This document shows, in pieces, positions 1 through 8,266 of a stretch of DNA of 64,000 bases. The position numbers and the translations under genes were made by a program. The stretch comes from Microbacterium sp. (lineage in GTDB: Bacteria > Actinomycetota > Actinomycetes > Actinomycetales > Microbacteriaceae). The notes beneath the pieces were generated by a model. The model saw only the letters and a program-made list of their open reading frames with translations, searched no databases and was not told the DNA's origin. The number at the start of each line of letters is the position of its first letter. Within the stretch, counting starts at the first letter, position 1. The stretch lies in contig NZ_JAFKIP010000009.1 of NCBI RefSeq assembly GCF_017305435.1, positions 62,001 through 126,000 of the forward strand, in the 5' to 3' direction.

Positions 1-660
1 CTGCGCCTGGCGGACGGGGTCGTCGGCGGCGTCGCGGCGCTGCTCGTGACGGCGCTCGTGCCGCGGAGCCCGCTCCGCGCGGTCGCCGCAGAGGGCGCCG
101 AGGTGTTCGCCGCCTTCGACGGCGCGGTCACGACGCTCGTGCAGGGGCTTCGGCGGGGTGACCGCATGCGGGCCGAACGCGGGCTGGAGAAGGCGCGGGC
201 GCTCCAGGACCCGATCGACCAGTGGCGCACCGCGATCGACTCGGGCGCGGCCGTCGCGCGGCTCTCTCCGTTCCTGCGCCGCCAGCGAACCGAGTTCGAA
301 CGACAGGAGCGCATCCGCACCCAGCTGGACCTTGCGAGCCGCAACCTGCGGGTGATCGCCAGGCGCGTGGTGTACCTGTGCGACGACGGCGTCGCGCGGC
401 CGGTCGCCGCCGACCTGCTGGCGGAGCTCGGCGCGGGCGCCCGGCGCGTCGCCGACGCGATCGGCGACATCTCCTATGAGCCGGTCGCGCGCGAGGCGGT
501 CCGCGCCGTCGCGTCCCGGCTCGATCCGGCGGCGCTCGCCGCCGGATCGTCGAGCGTCGATCAGAACCTCATCGGCGCGCTGCGCCCGCTCGCGGTCGAC
601 CTGATGTCGGCGGCGGGCATGCCCGCCGCCGACGCGCGCGCCGCCCTGCCCCGTACCTGA
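1..660 (+). CDS. FUSC/aromatic acid exporter family protein, C-terminal part
   Basis: The reading frame is open from the first base, so this is the 3' end of a longer gene. The first ~20 residues (LRLADGVVGGVAALLVTALV) form the last part of a membrane segment. About 200 mostly helical, Arg/Ala-rich cytosolic residues follow, including stretches such as QWRTAIDSG and RNLRVIARRVVY. This arrangement, a glycine-rich last helix followed by a soluble helical tail, is what I know from actinobacterial FUSC / aromatic-acid exporter-like proteins. The substrate cannot be told. A GTG at 46 is in frame but falls inside the membrane segment and is unlikely to be a start. Confidence 0.65.
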   Translation: MRLADGVVGGVAALLVTALVPRSPLRAVAAEGAEVFAAFDGAVTTLVQGLRRGDRMRAERGLEKARALQDPIDQWRTAIDSGAAVARLSPFLRRQRTEFERQERIRTQLDLASRNLRVIARRVVYLCDDGVARPVAADLLAELGAGARRVADAIGDISYEPVAREAVRAVASRLDPAALAAGSSSVDQNLIGALRPLAVDLMSAAGMPAADARAALPRT

Positions 661-721
661 ACGCCGCGCTGCGCCCTTCTCACCGAGCCAGTCTCACCGG
701 GGCGTTCTCACCGCGCCGTTC

Positions 722-1597
722 TCACCGGGTCGGGAGAGCGGGGGCGACCGTCGCCCAGGGGACGGTCACCTCGCCGAGGCGCCAGCGGGAGCGGCCCTGG
801 ACGGGCCAGTCCGACGCGGCGAGGGCGTCGAGCGCCGTGCGCCAGCGGTGCACGGGGCCGAACGGGGCGGATGCCGCGGCCCGCACCCACTCGGCATCCA
901 GCGCGGCGAGGAACGCGTGCACCGGCTCGCCCGGCACATTGCGGTGGATGAGCGCCTTGGGCAGCCGCTCGGCGGCGATCCCGGGGGACTCGAGCTCCGC
1001 GAGCCGCAGCGACAGCGTGAGCGAGCGCGGCGCGGCATCCGCCCCCACCTCGATCCACGTGCACACGCGGCCCAGCTCGTCGCACGTCCCTTCGACGAGG
1101 ATGCCGCTGGGCTGCAGCCGCGCGCACATGAGCGCCCAGGCGCCCGCGACGTCGCTCTCGTCGTACTGCCGCAGGACGTTGAAGGCGCGGATGATCGCCG
1201 GTCGTCGCGCAGCGAACGCCTCGGGCATCGGCACTTCGAAACCGCCGCGCGCGAACGCGACCCGGGCGTCCGGCCGGAACGGCGTCCGCCCCGCGCGCAC
1301 GTCGCCCAGCTGCGCGTTCGCGCGGGCGACGCGAGCCGGGTCGATCTCGAGGCCGACGACCTCGACGCCCTGTCGCGCGGCGCGCAGCCGCGCCTCGAGC
1401 TCGAACGCCGTCACGCCGCTCGCACCGTAGCCGAGATCGACGACGAGGGGATCCGCCGCGCGCCGGAGGACCGGATGCCGTGCGATCCAGCGGTCCACGC
1501 GGCGCAGCCGGTTCGTGTTCGTCGTGCCGCGAGTGATCTGGCCGACGATCTCGCGCCGCGGGACCCCGCGCCCGGCGCGGTGTTTCTCCGGCGTCAT
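722..1597 (-). CDS. class I SAM-dependent methyltransferase-like protein
   Basis: The protein of 291 aa has a Rossmann-type core. LVVDLGYGASG is motif I (SAM binding), EVVGLEIDPARV is the acidic motif II, and IIRAFNVLRQYDES follows in the position of later motifs. The target is unknown. I chose the ATG at 1597 because it is preceded by a good ribosome site (ATGGAGGG). A start at 1639 would add 14 residues and overlap the divergent gpmA start. The gene is divergent from gpmA, so the two share a short promoter region at about 1598-1637. Confidence is good for the fold and low for the function. Confidence 0.75.
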   Translation of the reverse strand: MTPEKHRAGRGVPRREIVGQITRGTTNTNRLRRVDRWIARHPVLRRAADPLVVDLGYGASGVTAFELEARLRAARQGVEVVGLEIDPARVARANAQLGDVRAGRTPFRPDARVAFARGGFEVPMPEAFAARRPAIIRAFNVLRQYDESDVAGAWALMCARLQPSGILVEGTCDELGRVCTWIEVGADAAPRSLTLSLRLAELESPGIAAERLPKALIHRNVPGEPVHAFLAALDAEWVRAAASAPFGPVHRWRTALDALAASDWPVQGRSRWRLGEVTVPWATVAPALPTR

Positions 1598-1637
1598 CCC
1601 TCCATGATGCCAGCGGGCGATCGGTAGGATGACGAGC

Positions 1638-2387
1638 ATGACCGCTCCCTACACGCTGATCCTCCTCCGCCACGGGCAGAGTGAGTGGAACAAGACCAAC
1701 CAGTTCACGGGCTGGGTCGACGTCCGCCTCACCGAACAGGGCCGCACCGAGGCCGCGCGGGGCGGCGAGCTGCTCAAGGAGTCCGGCATCCTGCCCGACG
1801 TCCTGCACACCTCGGTCCTCAGCCGCGCGATCCAGACGGCGAACATCGCGCTCGACAGCGCGGACCGGCTGTGGATCCCGGTGAAGCGCACGTGGCGCCT
1901 CAACGAGCGCCACTACGGCGCCCTGCAGGGCAAGGACAAGGCGCAGACCCTCGAAGAGTTCGGCAACGAGCAGTTCATGCTGTGGCGCCGCTCGTTCGAC
2001 GTGCCGCCCCCGCCGCTCGCGGACGACGACCAGTACAGCCAGGTGAACGACCCGCGCTACGTCGGGATCGACGGCGAGGTGCCGCGCACCGAGTCGCTGG
2101 CGATCGTCATCGACCGGATGCTGCCGTACTGGGAGTCGGACATCAAGCCCGACCTGGCGGCCGGGAAGACGGTGCTCGTCACCGCGCACGGCAACTCGCT
2201 GCGCGGCCTCGTGAAGCACCTCGACAAGATCTCCGATGCCGACATCGCCGAGCTCAACATCCCCACCGGCATCCCGCTCGTCTACCGCCTCGACGAGAAC
2301 TTCGAGCCGATCGGCGCTGGCGAGTACCTGGACCCCGAGGCCGCCGCCGCGGGCGCTGCCGCCGTCGCCAACCAGGGCAAGAAGTAG
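1638..2387 (+). CDS. gpmA: 2,3-bisphosphoglycerate-dependent phosphoglycerate mutase
   Basis: It interconverts 3- and 2-phosphoglycerate in glycolysis and gluconeogenesis. The phosphohistidine motif [10 protein letters not shown] is near residue 10, [13 protein letters not shown] is in the middle, and the second catalytic histidine is in [15 protein letters not shown]. The 249 aa length is normal for the family. The ATG at 1638 (MTAPYT) is preferred over the ATG at 1629. A TAGGAT box at 1625-1630 ends 7 nt before it, suggesting a leaderless or nearly leaderless transcript. The gene stands next to phoU-senX3-regX3 as in other actinobacteria and ends at a strong two-way terminator. Confidence 0.96.
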   Translation: MTAPYTLILLRHGQSEWNKTNQFTGWVDVRLTEQGRTEAARGGELLKESGILPDVLHTSVLSRAIQTANIALDSADRLWIPVKRTWRLNERHYGALQGKDKAQTLEEFGNEQFMLWRRSFDVPPPPLADDDQYSQVNDPRYVGIDGEVPRTESLAIVIDRMLPYWESDIKPDLAAGKTVLVTAHGNSLRGLVKHLDKISDADIAELNIPTGIPLVYRLDENFEPIGAGEYLDPEAAAAGAAAVANQGKK

Positions 2388-2398
2388 TCTCCGAGACA

Positions 2399-2442
2399 GA
2401 ACGACGGAGGGGGATGCCGCTCGGCATCCCCCTCCGTCGTTC
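2399..2442. terminator. bidirectional intrinsic terminator between gpmA and phoU
   Basis: A perfect 20-bp stem (2399-2418 with 2423-2442) closes a 4-nt loop GCTC. It lies between the convergent ends of gpmA (+) and phoU (-), so it can serve both. There is no long T run. Confidence 0.85.
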
Positions 2443-2455
2443 TCGGCGGTGTCGC

Positions 2456-3175
2456 TCAGACCTGGGGGGCGCCGCCTGCGGCGATGTTCTCGGCGCCCTG
2501 CTCCGCCGCGATGACGGCGATCGTGTCGGTGTCGGGCTTCCAGTCACCCGTCGCGAGGTACGCCATCTTCTTCGCGACCGACAGAGCGTGGTCGGCGAAA
2601 CGCTCGTGGTAGCGGCTGGCGAGGGTCGCATCGACGGTTGCGCCGGCCTCGCCCTGCCAGTTCTCTCCGAGCACCTTCTCGAAGACCGAGAGGTGCAGGT
2701 CGTCGATGCGGTCATCGAGCGTGCGGAGCGTCTCGACGAGCGTGAGCTCCCCGGTCCGGAGGAGTTCGGTGAGCGTGCGCGCGACCTCGACATCGAGGTC
2801 GCCCATCTTCGTGAAGGTGCTCTTCAGGCCCTTCGGGATCGCGCGTTCGGGGAAGCGCATGCGCGTCAGCTGCGCGATGTGCTCGGCGATGTCGCCCATC
2901 CGCTCGAGGGAGGCGCTGACGCGCAGGGCCGCCACCACGATCCGCAGGTCGCGGGCGACGGGCTGCTGGCGCGCGAGGATCTCGATGGCCAGCTCGTCCA
3001 GCGCCGTGGCGCGATGGTCGATGACCGAATCGGACTCGATGACCTCTTCGGCCAGCGCGACATCGCTCGTCCCGAAGGCTCGTGTCGCCTTCTCGATCGC
3101 GACGGTCACGAGCTCACTGATCTGGACCAGACGGTCCTGGACCTCTTCCAGGGACTGGTGGAACAACTCGCGCAT
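2456..3175 (-). CDS. phoU: phosphate signalling complex protein PhoU
   Basis: This 239 aa protein is made of two repeated three-helix PhoU domains. Each carries the metal-binding E/D-rich motif, seen as VALAEEVIESDSVIDHRA in the first half and RTLDDRIDDLHLSVFEKVL in the second. PhoU couples the Pst phosphate transporter to the histidine kinase and keeps the Pho response off when phosphate is sufficient. It is divergent from senX3, its expected partner kinase, across a 194-bp region holding a PHO-box-like repeat. No pst genes lie in the window. The start MRELFHQSLEEVQ is typical of actinobacterial PhoU. Confidence 0.95.
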   Translation of the reverse strand: MRELFHQSLEEVQDRLVQISELVTVAIEKATRAFGTSDVALAEEVIESDSVIDHRATALDELAIEILARQQPVARDLRIVVAALRVSASLERMGDIAEHIAQLTRMRFPERAIPKGLKSTFTKMGDLDVEVARTLTELLRTGELTLVETLRTLDDRIDDLHLSVFEKVLGENWQGEAGATVDATLASRYHERFADHALSVAKKMAYLATGDWKPDTDTIAVIAAEQGAENIAAGGAPQV

Positions 3176-3269
3176 GTGGGGACCTCTCCTCGGGCGAATC
3201 GGGGCGGCGTAGGGCCGGATGGCCGCGGCATCGGCTGTCGCACGACCGGGGCCGATCTTTCCGCCCGAA

Positions 3270-3298
3270 GGTTAACGGACGGTGCTGTGGCGGTGAAC
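3270..3298 (-). promoter_or_regulatory. PHO-box-like direct repeat (PhoP/RegX3-type)
   Basis: Read on the minus strand, three heptamers GTTCACC, CAGCACC and GTTAACC start exactly 11 bp apart (3298, 3287, 3276). Eleven-bp-spaced GTTCACC-like units are the binding sites known for actinobacterial PhoP and, in related form, RegX3. The site lies between phoU and senX3 and could give feedback control of either gene. The middle unit is degenerate. Confidence 0.6.
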
Positions 3299-3369
3299 AG
3301 TGCAGCGACGACTCTTCGGCATGGGACGACCTGCGCGTTTTGCGTCGACGCCCACCATACGCTGGGATC

Positions 3370-4623
3370 ATGAACTCGACGACCCTCGTGATCGTCACCC
3401 TGACCCTCGGTGTGCTCATCGGCGGAGGCGTCGCGACTCTCGTGCTCGTCGCGCTGCGTGTGCGCGACCGGGCTCGGATGGCCGCGTCGCTCGAGCTTCC
3501 CGACGGCACGCGTGCGGTTCTGCTCGGCATGGACGAGGTGGCTGTCGTCGTCGACGGCTCGCTGCGCGTCGTCGCCGTCTCGCCGCCCGCAGCGCTGTTC
3601 GGCATGCACGAAGATTCCTTCCTCCCCGACGGACTGCGTGGGCTCGTGCGCGAGACACGCCGCTCCGAGCATCCCGAGACCGCGACGATGCGGCTGAACC
3701 GCGGAGTGGAGCTGCGTCTCGTCTCCGCGCGGGCGAGTGCCATCACGCCCAGGCTCACCCTCATCGTCGTGCGCGACATCACAGAGCACGAGCGCGTCGA
3801 GGAGATGCGGCGTGATTTCGTGTCCAATACGAGTCACGAGCTGAAGACACCGGTCGGCGCGATCACGCTCCTCGCCGAAGCGGTCGAGTCGGCCGCCGAC
3901 GACCCCGATCAGGTGCGCAACTTCGCGCGCCGCTTGAGCGCCGAGGCCGCTCGGCTCGGTCAGCTGACGTCCCGCATCATGAATCTCTCGCGCCTCCAGT
4001 CTGCCGATGACCTCACGGAACTCCGCGACGTGTCGGTCGACGAGGTCGTCGCCGCCGCGATCGAATCGCAGTCGATCGCCGCGGATGCCGCGGGCATCAC
4101 GATCGTGCGGGGCGGCGCGCGGCGCGCGTACGTGCGCGGCGACGTCCAGGTGCTGACCGAGGCGATCGGGAACCTGGTCGCGAACGCCGTCGCGTACTCG
4201 TCGCGCGGTGGACAGGTGGGCGTCGGGGTGCGCGCGGACGAGTCGCTCGTCGAGATCGCCGTCACCGATCGCGGCATCGGCATCCCCGAGGGCGAGCAGC
4301 AGCGCGTCTTCGAGCGGTTCTACCGCGCCGACCAGGCGCGGTCACGTCGCACGGGTGGCACGGGACTCGGCCTCTCGATCGTCAAGCACGCCGTGCAGCG
4401 GCACGGCGGCGAGGTCGAGCTGTGGTCGCGTCCGGGTCGTGGATCGACGTTCACGGTGCGGCTGCCCGCCGTCGAGGGGCCGCCGGAGGAGAAGACTCCG
4501 AAACGGCGCGGCAAGAAGGCGCGGGGGCCCAAGAAGACGAAGACCGTCGAGAGCACGAAAACCGGCGGCACGAAGATCAAGGATTCCCGGGACATCGCCC
4601 GGGCGAAGGGAGACCAGTCATGA
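3370..4623 (+). CDS. senX3: sensor histidine kinase SenX3
   Basis: This 417 aa membrane kinase responds to phosphate limitation together with PhoU. An N-terminal hydrophobic segment (about 6-30) is followed by a PAS-like region (about 50-130) and then HisKA with the phosphoacceptor His156 in SNTSHELKTP. The HATPase domain shows NLVANAVAYSS, DRGIGIPEGEQ and GGTGLGLSIV. The C-terminal tail is unusually Lys-rich (about residues 375-417). The ATG at 3370 is chosen because TACGCT (3358-3363) ends 6 nt upstream, fitting leaderless transcription; an upstream in-frame start at 3340 would lie before that box. Its stop overlaps the regX3 start (ATGA). Confidence 0.95.
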   Translation: MNSTTLVIVTLTLGVLIGGGVATLVLVALRVRDRARMAASLELPDGTRAVLLGMDEVAVVVDGSLRVVAVSPPAALFGMHEDSFLPDGLRGLVRETRRSEHPETATMRLNRGVELRLVSARASAITPRLTLIVVRDITEHERVEEMRRDFVSNTSHELKTPVGAITLLAEAVESAADDPDQVRNFARRLSAEAARLGQLTSRIMNLSRLQSADDLTELRDVSVDEVVAAAIESQSIAADAAGITIVRGGARRAYVRGDVQVLTEAIGNLVANAVAYSSRGGQVGVGVRADESLVEIAVTDRGIGIPEGEQQRVFERFYRADQARSRRTGGTGLGLSIVKHAVQRHGGEVELWSRPGRGSTFTVRLPAVEGPPEEKTPKRRGKKARGPKKTKTVESTKTGGTKIKDSRDIARAKGDQS

Positions 4624-5303
4624 CCCGCGTTCTGATCGTCGAGGATGAGCCCGATCTCGCCGACCCGCTTGCCTACCTGCTGCGCAGGGAGGGCTTCGAC
4701 GTCGAGATCGCCGAGGACGGGCCCACGGCCGTGGAGGCCTTCGCCGCGCGCGGTGCGGACATCGTGCTGCTCGACCTCATGCTCCCGGGCATGCCGGGGA
4801 CCGAGGTCTGCCGCATCATCCGGACGACCTCGAAGACGCCGATCATCATGCTGACGGCGAAGGACTCGGAGGTCGACATCGTCGTGGGTCTCGAGCTGGG
4901 TGCCGACGACTACGTCACGAAGCCCTACTCGTCGCGCGAGCTCCTCGCGCGGATGCGTGCCGTGCTGCGTCGTTCGGCGGCGGCCGACGTCGAGCTCGAC
5001 GAGCGCATCGTCGAGGGGGGTCGCGTGATGATCGACATCGATCGACACACCGTGGCCGTGGACGGCGAGGTGATCCCGATGCCGCTCAAGGAGTTCGAGC
5101 TGCTGGAGGTCCTCATGCGCAACGCGGGCCGTGTGCTCACGCGCGGTCAGCTGATCGATCGTGTCTGGGGGAGCGACTACTTCGGCGACACGAAGACGCT
5201 CGACGTGCACATCAAGCGCATCCGCTCGCGCATCGAGGCGAACCCGTCGGACCCGGTCATGCTGCTGACCGTGCGGGGGCTGGGGTACCGATTCGAGGCG
5301 TGA
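4620..5303 (+). CDS. regX3: response regulator RegX3 (OmpR/PhoB family)
   Basis: This is the DNA-binding partner of SenX3, controlling phosphate-starvation genes. Residues 1-120 form the receiver domain with the acidic pocket EDE and phosphoacceptor Asp52 (IVLLDLMLPG), plus T/K at LTAKD and the KPY motif. Residues ~130-227 are the winged helix with VDGEVIPMPLKEFELLEVL and the recognition region DTKTLDVHIKRIRSRIE. The length of 227 aa is normal. The start overlaps the senX3 stop by 4 bp, showing translational coupling. Confidence 0.96.
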   Translation: MTRVLIVEDEPDLADPLAYLLRREGFDVEIAEDGPTAVEAFAARGADIVLLDLMLPGMPGTEVCRIIRTTSKTPIIMLTAKDSEVDIVVGLELGADDYVTKPYSSRELLARMRAVLRRSAAADVELDERIVEGGRVMIDIDRHTVAVDGEVIPMPLKEFELLEVLMRNAGRVLTRGQLIDRVWGSDYFGDTKTLDVHIKRIRSRIEANPSDPVMLLTVRGLGYRFEA

Positions 5304-5327
5304 CGCGGCATCCCGCCGATCGAGAGG

Positions 5328-5795
5328 TCAGCTCGCCGGAACGAATTCCTTGAGGTACGGGAGCGTGCCGTCGAGCACGGGCACCGAGTAGACGACGGTG
5401 TCGCCGTCGCCCGAGCGGAAGGTGACGTCGACGTTCGTGCCGAGAGCCGCGTCGAGGCCTTCGAACAGCAGCGGCTTCGCGCCGTCGAAGCCGAGGCTCA
5501 CCGTCGCGCGCGCGGGCACGCGGACGGTCTTCTCGACGCCGCCCGCGGTGACCCCCAGCGTCGCAGCGGTGTCGGTGTCGTTGACGATCGCGGCGAGGAA
5601 GTTGGCGTTCTCGCCCGACTCGTCCGCGACGAACAGCGCGTTGCGCACCTTCAGCGGACCGGAGTCGGGGATGTTCACGCCATCGGCGGCCGAGTAGGCG
5701 ATGGTCGTCGCCTGCGGCGAGACCATGCTGCAGCCCGTCATGCCCACGAGGAGGGCGACGGCGAGGGCGGCGGGCGCGAGACGGCGCGTGTTCAC
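5328..5795 (-). CDS. small secreted lipoprotein of unknown function
   Basis: This 155 aa protein starts at GTG 5795 behind a strong ribosome site (GGAGGATCC). It has a lipoprotein signal: basic NTRR, a hydrophobic core, and a lipobox ending in Cys22 (LVGMTGC). The mature part is an all-beta-looking domain with VRVPARATVSLGFDG and a conserved-looking DGTLPYLKEF near the end. Similar short lipoproteins occur beside senX3-regX3 in Microbacteriaceae as far as I recall. No enzymatic motif is visible. A longer reading frame reaching 5897 runs through the tandem repeat upstream and is rejected. Confidence 0.8.
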   Translation of the reverse strand: MNTRRLAPAALAVALLVGMTGCSMVSPQATTIAYSAADGVNIPDSGPLKVRNALFVADESGENANFLAAIVNDTDTAATLGVTAGGVEKTVRVPARATVSLGFDGAKPLLFEGLDAALGTNVDVTFRSGDGDTVVYSVPVLDGTLPYLKEFVPAS

Positions 5796-5878
5796 GGATC
5801 CTCCAGATGGCGGGACGAGGCGGCATCCGTTCGGCGAGCGGACGCCCTCCCATTCTAGGGTGCGGGCGTGCGTCCCCC

Positions 5879-5942
5879 CGTGCGCGTGAAGGACCATGCG
5901 CGTGAAGGCCCGTGCGCGTGAAGCTCCGTGCGCGTGAGGGCC
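5879..5942. repeat. four tandem 16-bp repeats
   Basis: Four units of 16 bp (consensus CGTGCGCGTGAAGGCC) run back to back at 5879, 5895, 5911 and 5927 with one to a few changes each. They lie between the divergent lipoprotein gene and carD, about 85 bp before the carD start. They do not belong to either coding sequence. Confidence 0.9.
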
Positions 5943-6026
5943 ACCGGCGCACCGGAGGGGTCAACCGGCGAACCTTAGCGTATGCCGCCTGTGGTATCCT
6001 GGAGGTTGCCGAAAGGACATAACTGC

Positions 6027-6509
6027 ATGCTTTTTGAGGTTGGCGAGACGGTCGTCTATCCGCACCACGGCGCCGCGACGATCATCGAGGTCAAGGACCG
6101 GATCATCAAGGGCGAGACCAAGAAGTACCTGAAGCTGAACGTCACGCAGGGAGACCTCATCATCGAGGTCCCGGCGGACAACGTCGATCTGGTCGGCGTT
6201 CGCGATGTGATCGGCAAGGACGGTCTCGAGCGCGTCTTCGACGTGCTCCGCGCCGCGTTCACGGAAGAGCCCACCAACTGGTCGCGCCGCTACAAGGCGA
6301 ACCTCGAGAAGCTCGCGTCGGGCGACGTGATCAAGGTCTCCGAGGTCGTCCGCGACCTGTGGCGCCGCGATCAGGACCGCGGTCTCTCCGCCGGCGAGAA
6401 GCGCATGCTCGCCAAGGCGCGGCAGATCCTCGTCTCCGAGATCGCCCTCGCCCTCAAGGCCGACGAGGAGCACGCCTCGAGCGTCCTCGACGAGGTCCTC
6501 GCGAGCTGA
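6027..6509 (+). CDS. carD: CarD family transcriptional regulator
   Basis: This 160 aa protein binds the RNA polymerase beta subunit and stabilises the open promoter complex. The N-terminal Tudor-like RNA polymerase-interacting domain is residues ~1-55 ([19 protein letters not shown]). The helical DNA-binding domain is residues ~65-160, with the tryptophan-containing [17 protein letters not shown] that contacts the upstream edge of the promoter bubble. The ATG at 6027 is chosen by family length and by the GAAAGG ribosome site at 6011. It precedes ispDF, a common actinobacterial arrangement. Confidence 0.95.
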   Translation: MLFEVGETVVYPHHGAATIIEVKDRIIKGETKKYLKLNVTQGDLIIEVPADNVDLVGVRDVIGKDGLERVFDVLRAAFTEEPTNWSRRYKANLEKLASGDVIKVSEVVRDLWRRDQDRGLSAGEKRMLAKARQILVSEIALALKADEEHASSVLDEVLAS

Positions 6510-6552
6510 ACCCGTCCCCGCGTCACGCGACGCGGTCGGTAGTGTCGGACGC

Positions 6553-7764
6553 ATGACGACACCGCCCCCACCTCTTCTGCCCGCGCCGAAGGCGGCCGTC
6601 ATCGTGGTCGCCGCGGGCTCCGGCGTCCGCCTCGGCGCCGGCGCACCGAAGGCCTTCGTGGGCCTCGATGCGCATACGATCCTGCGTCACGCGCTCGAGC
6701 ACGTCTTCGCCGGTCCTCTCGCGCAGGTGATCGTCGTCGCGCCCGCCGAGCGCGCCGGCGATGCGCTGACCGAGGCGCACGCTGCGGCGGGCGAACGCCG
6801 CGACCTCGTCGGGGTCGTCACGGGCGGCGCCACCCGGCAGGCATCCGTCGCCGCGGGTCTCGCGGCCGTCTGGCCGGACGTCGATTACGTCCTCGTCCAT
6901 GACGCCGCCCGCGCGCTCACTCCGCCCGCCGTCTTCGCGCGGGTGATCGACGCGCTCGAGGACGGGCACGATGCCGTCCTCCCCGTCCTCCCCGTGATCG
7001 ACACCATCAAGCGCGTCGAGGGTGGCGCCGTCGTCGAGGCCGTCGACCGAGCGAGCCTCGCCGCGGCGCAGACGCCGCAGGGCTTCCGCCGGAGCGTGCT
7101 GGATGCCGCATACGCCGATGCCTCCGCGGATCACACCGACGACGCCGCGCTCGTCCAGGCGGCGGGTGTCGCCGTGTGGACGGTGCCGGGGGCCGAACAG
7201 GCGTTCAAGATCACGACCCCCGCCGACCTCGATCGGGCACGTCTGCTCCTGGGCGCCGGCGCGGCATCCGTCTCATCCGAACGCGGCGGGGCGATCGTGC
7301 CGCGGGTCGGCATCGGCACCGACGTGCACGCCTTCGGCGGCGACGGCGTGCTGTGGCTCGCGGGCCTGGAGTGGCCGGGCGAACAGGCCCTGCACGGGCA
7401 TTCGGACGGTGACGCGGTCGCGCACGCGATCGTCGATGCCGTACTGGCCGCCGCGGGGCTCGGCGACATCGGCACGCACTTCGGCACGGATCAGCCCGAG
7501 TACGCGGGGGTGCACGCGGGCGCGTTCCTTGCGCGGACGCGCGCGCTCGTCGAGGATGCGGGGTACGCGATCGGCAACGTGTCGGTGCAGGTGCAGGCGA
7601 ACCGGCCGCGGTTCGCGGCGCGTCGTGCCGAAGCCGAGGCGGTGCTGTCGGCGGCGCTCGGCGCGCCCGTCGCGGTGTCGGCGACGACGACCGACGGCCT
7701 CGGCTTCACGGGCTCGGGCGAGGGTGTGGCCGCGTTCGCGATCGCGGTCGTCGCGCCGCGCTGA
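6553..7764 (+). CDS. ispDF: bifunctional IspD/IspF (MEP cytidylyltransferase / MECDP synthase)
   Basis: The 403 aa fusion carries out two non-consecutive steps of the MEP isoprenoid pathway. IspD occupies residues ~14-240, with the CTP-binding [25 protein letters not shown] and AAQTPQGF. IspF occupies ~250-403, with metal-binding [25 protein letters not shown] and [15 protein letters not shown]. The fusion partners are joined by a short Ala/Ser linker. A TAGTGT box (6540-6545) ends 7 nt before the ATG, so the transcript may be leaderless. IspE, which works between the two activities, is not in this window. Confidence 0.95.
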   Translation: MTTPPPPLLPAPKAAVIVVAAGSGVRLGAGAPKAFVGLDAHTILRHALEHVFAGPLAQVIVVAPAERAGDALTEAHAAAGERRDLVGVVTGGATRQASVAAGLAAVWPDVDYVLVHDAARALTPPAVFARVIDALEDGHDAVLPVLPVIDTIKRVEGGAVVEAVDRASLAAAQTPQGFRRSVLDAAYADASADHTDDAALVQAAGVAVWTVPGAEQAFKITTPADLDRARLLLGAGAASVSSERGGAIVPRVGIGTDVHAFGGDGVLWLAGLEWPGEQALHGHSDGDAVAHAIVDAVLAAAGLGDIGTHFGTDQPEYAGVHAGAFLARTRALVEDAGYAIGNVSVQVQANRPRFAARRAEAEAVLSAALGAPVAVSATTTDGLGFTGSGEGVAAFAIAVVAPR

Positions 7765-7770
7765 CGCAGG

Positions 7771-8259
7771 TCAGAGCGTGCGCGTCATGAACGTCGACAG
7801 CGGGTCCGGAGCGTACGCGGCGAACGGGCCGCACTCGACGAACCCCTCGCTCGCGTAGAGCGCGCGGGCGGGGATGAAGGCGTCCTCCGATCCCGTCTCG
7901 AGCCAGAGGCTCTGGATGCCGCGGGCCCGCGCGTGCGCGATGATGTGGCGCAGCAGCGCGCGCCCCGCGCCCGTTCCGCGGAACCGGTCGTCGACGCGCA
8001 TCGACTTGAGCTCGCCTCGGCGAGCACCGTCACCGTCACCGTCGCCGTCGCCGTCGAGTTCGGCGAGGGCGCCGATGCCGACGAGGTCGTCGTCGCGCCA
8101 CGCCGACCACACGGTGATCCCGGGTGCGGTGAGCGCGCCGAGGTCGAGGGCGTGGACGCTCTCGGGCGGGGAGTTCTCGTGCATTCCGGCGAGATGCGCC
8201 GCGATGAGTGCGCGCGTGGGTGCGCCGGTCAGATCGTCGACGACGATGCGCAGGCTCAT
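7771..8259 (-). CDS. GNAT family N-acetyltransferase
   Basis: This 162 aa protein shows the acetyl-CoA-binding motif RVDDRFRGTGAGRALLRHII near the middle and the typical end ALYASEGFVECGPF. It resembles YjhY/YitI-type acetyltransferases whose substrate is unknown. A run of Asp-Gly pairs (DGDGDGDGDG) lies just before motif A and is encoded by a hexanucleotide repeat at about 8026-8055. The start at 8259 lies just after the stop of the EamA gene, so the two are probably co-transcribed. A longer reading frame to 8445 is an overlap artefact. Confidence 0.85.
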   Translation of the reverse strand: MSLRIVVDDLTGAPTRALIAAHLAGMHENSPPESVHALDLGALTAPGITVWSAWRDDDLVGIGALAELDGDGDGDGDGARRGELKSMRVDDRFRGTGAGRALLRHIIAHARARGIQSLWLETGSEDAFIPARALYASEGFVECGPFAAYAPDPLSTFMTRTL

Positions 8260-8266
8260 CGGGTGC

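Noticed and set aside
708..2219. A 503-codon minus-strand frame opposite gpmA and the methyltransferase
   Set aside because: Low-complexity Arg/Ala composition and full overlap with two clear genes.
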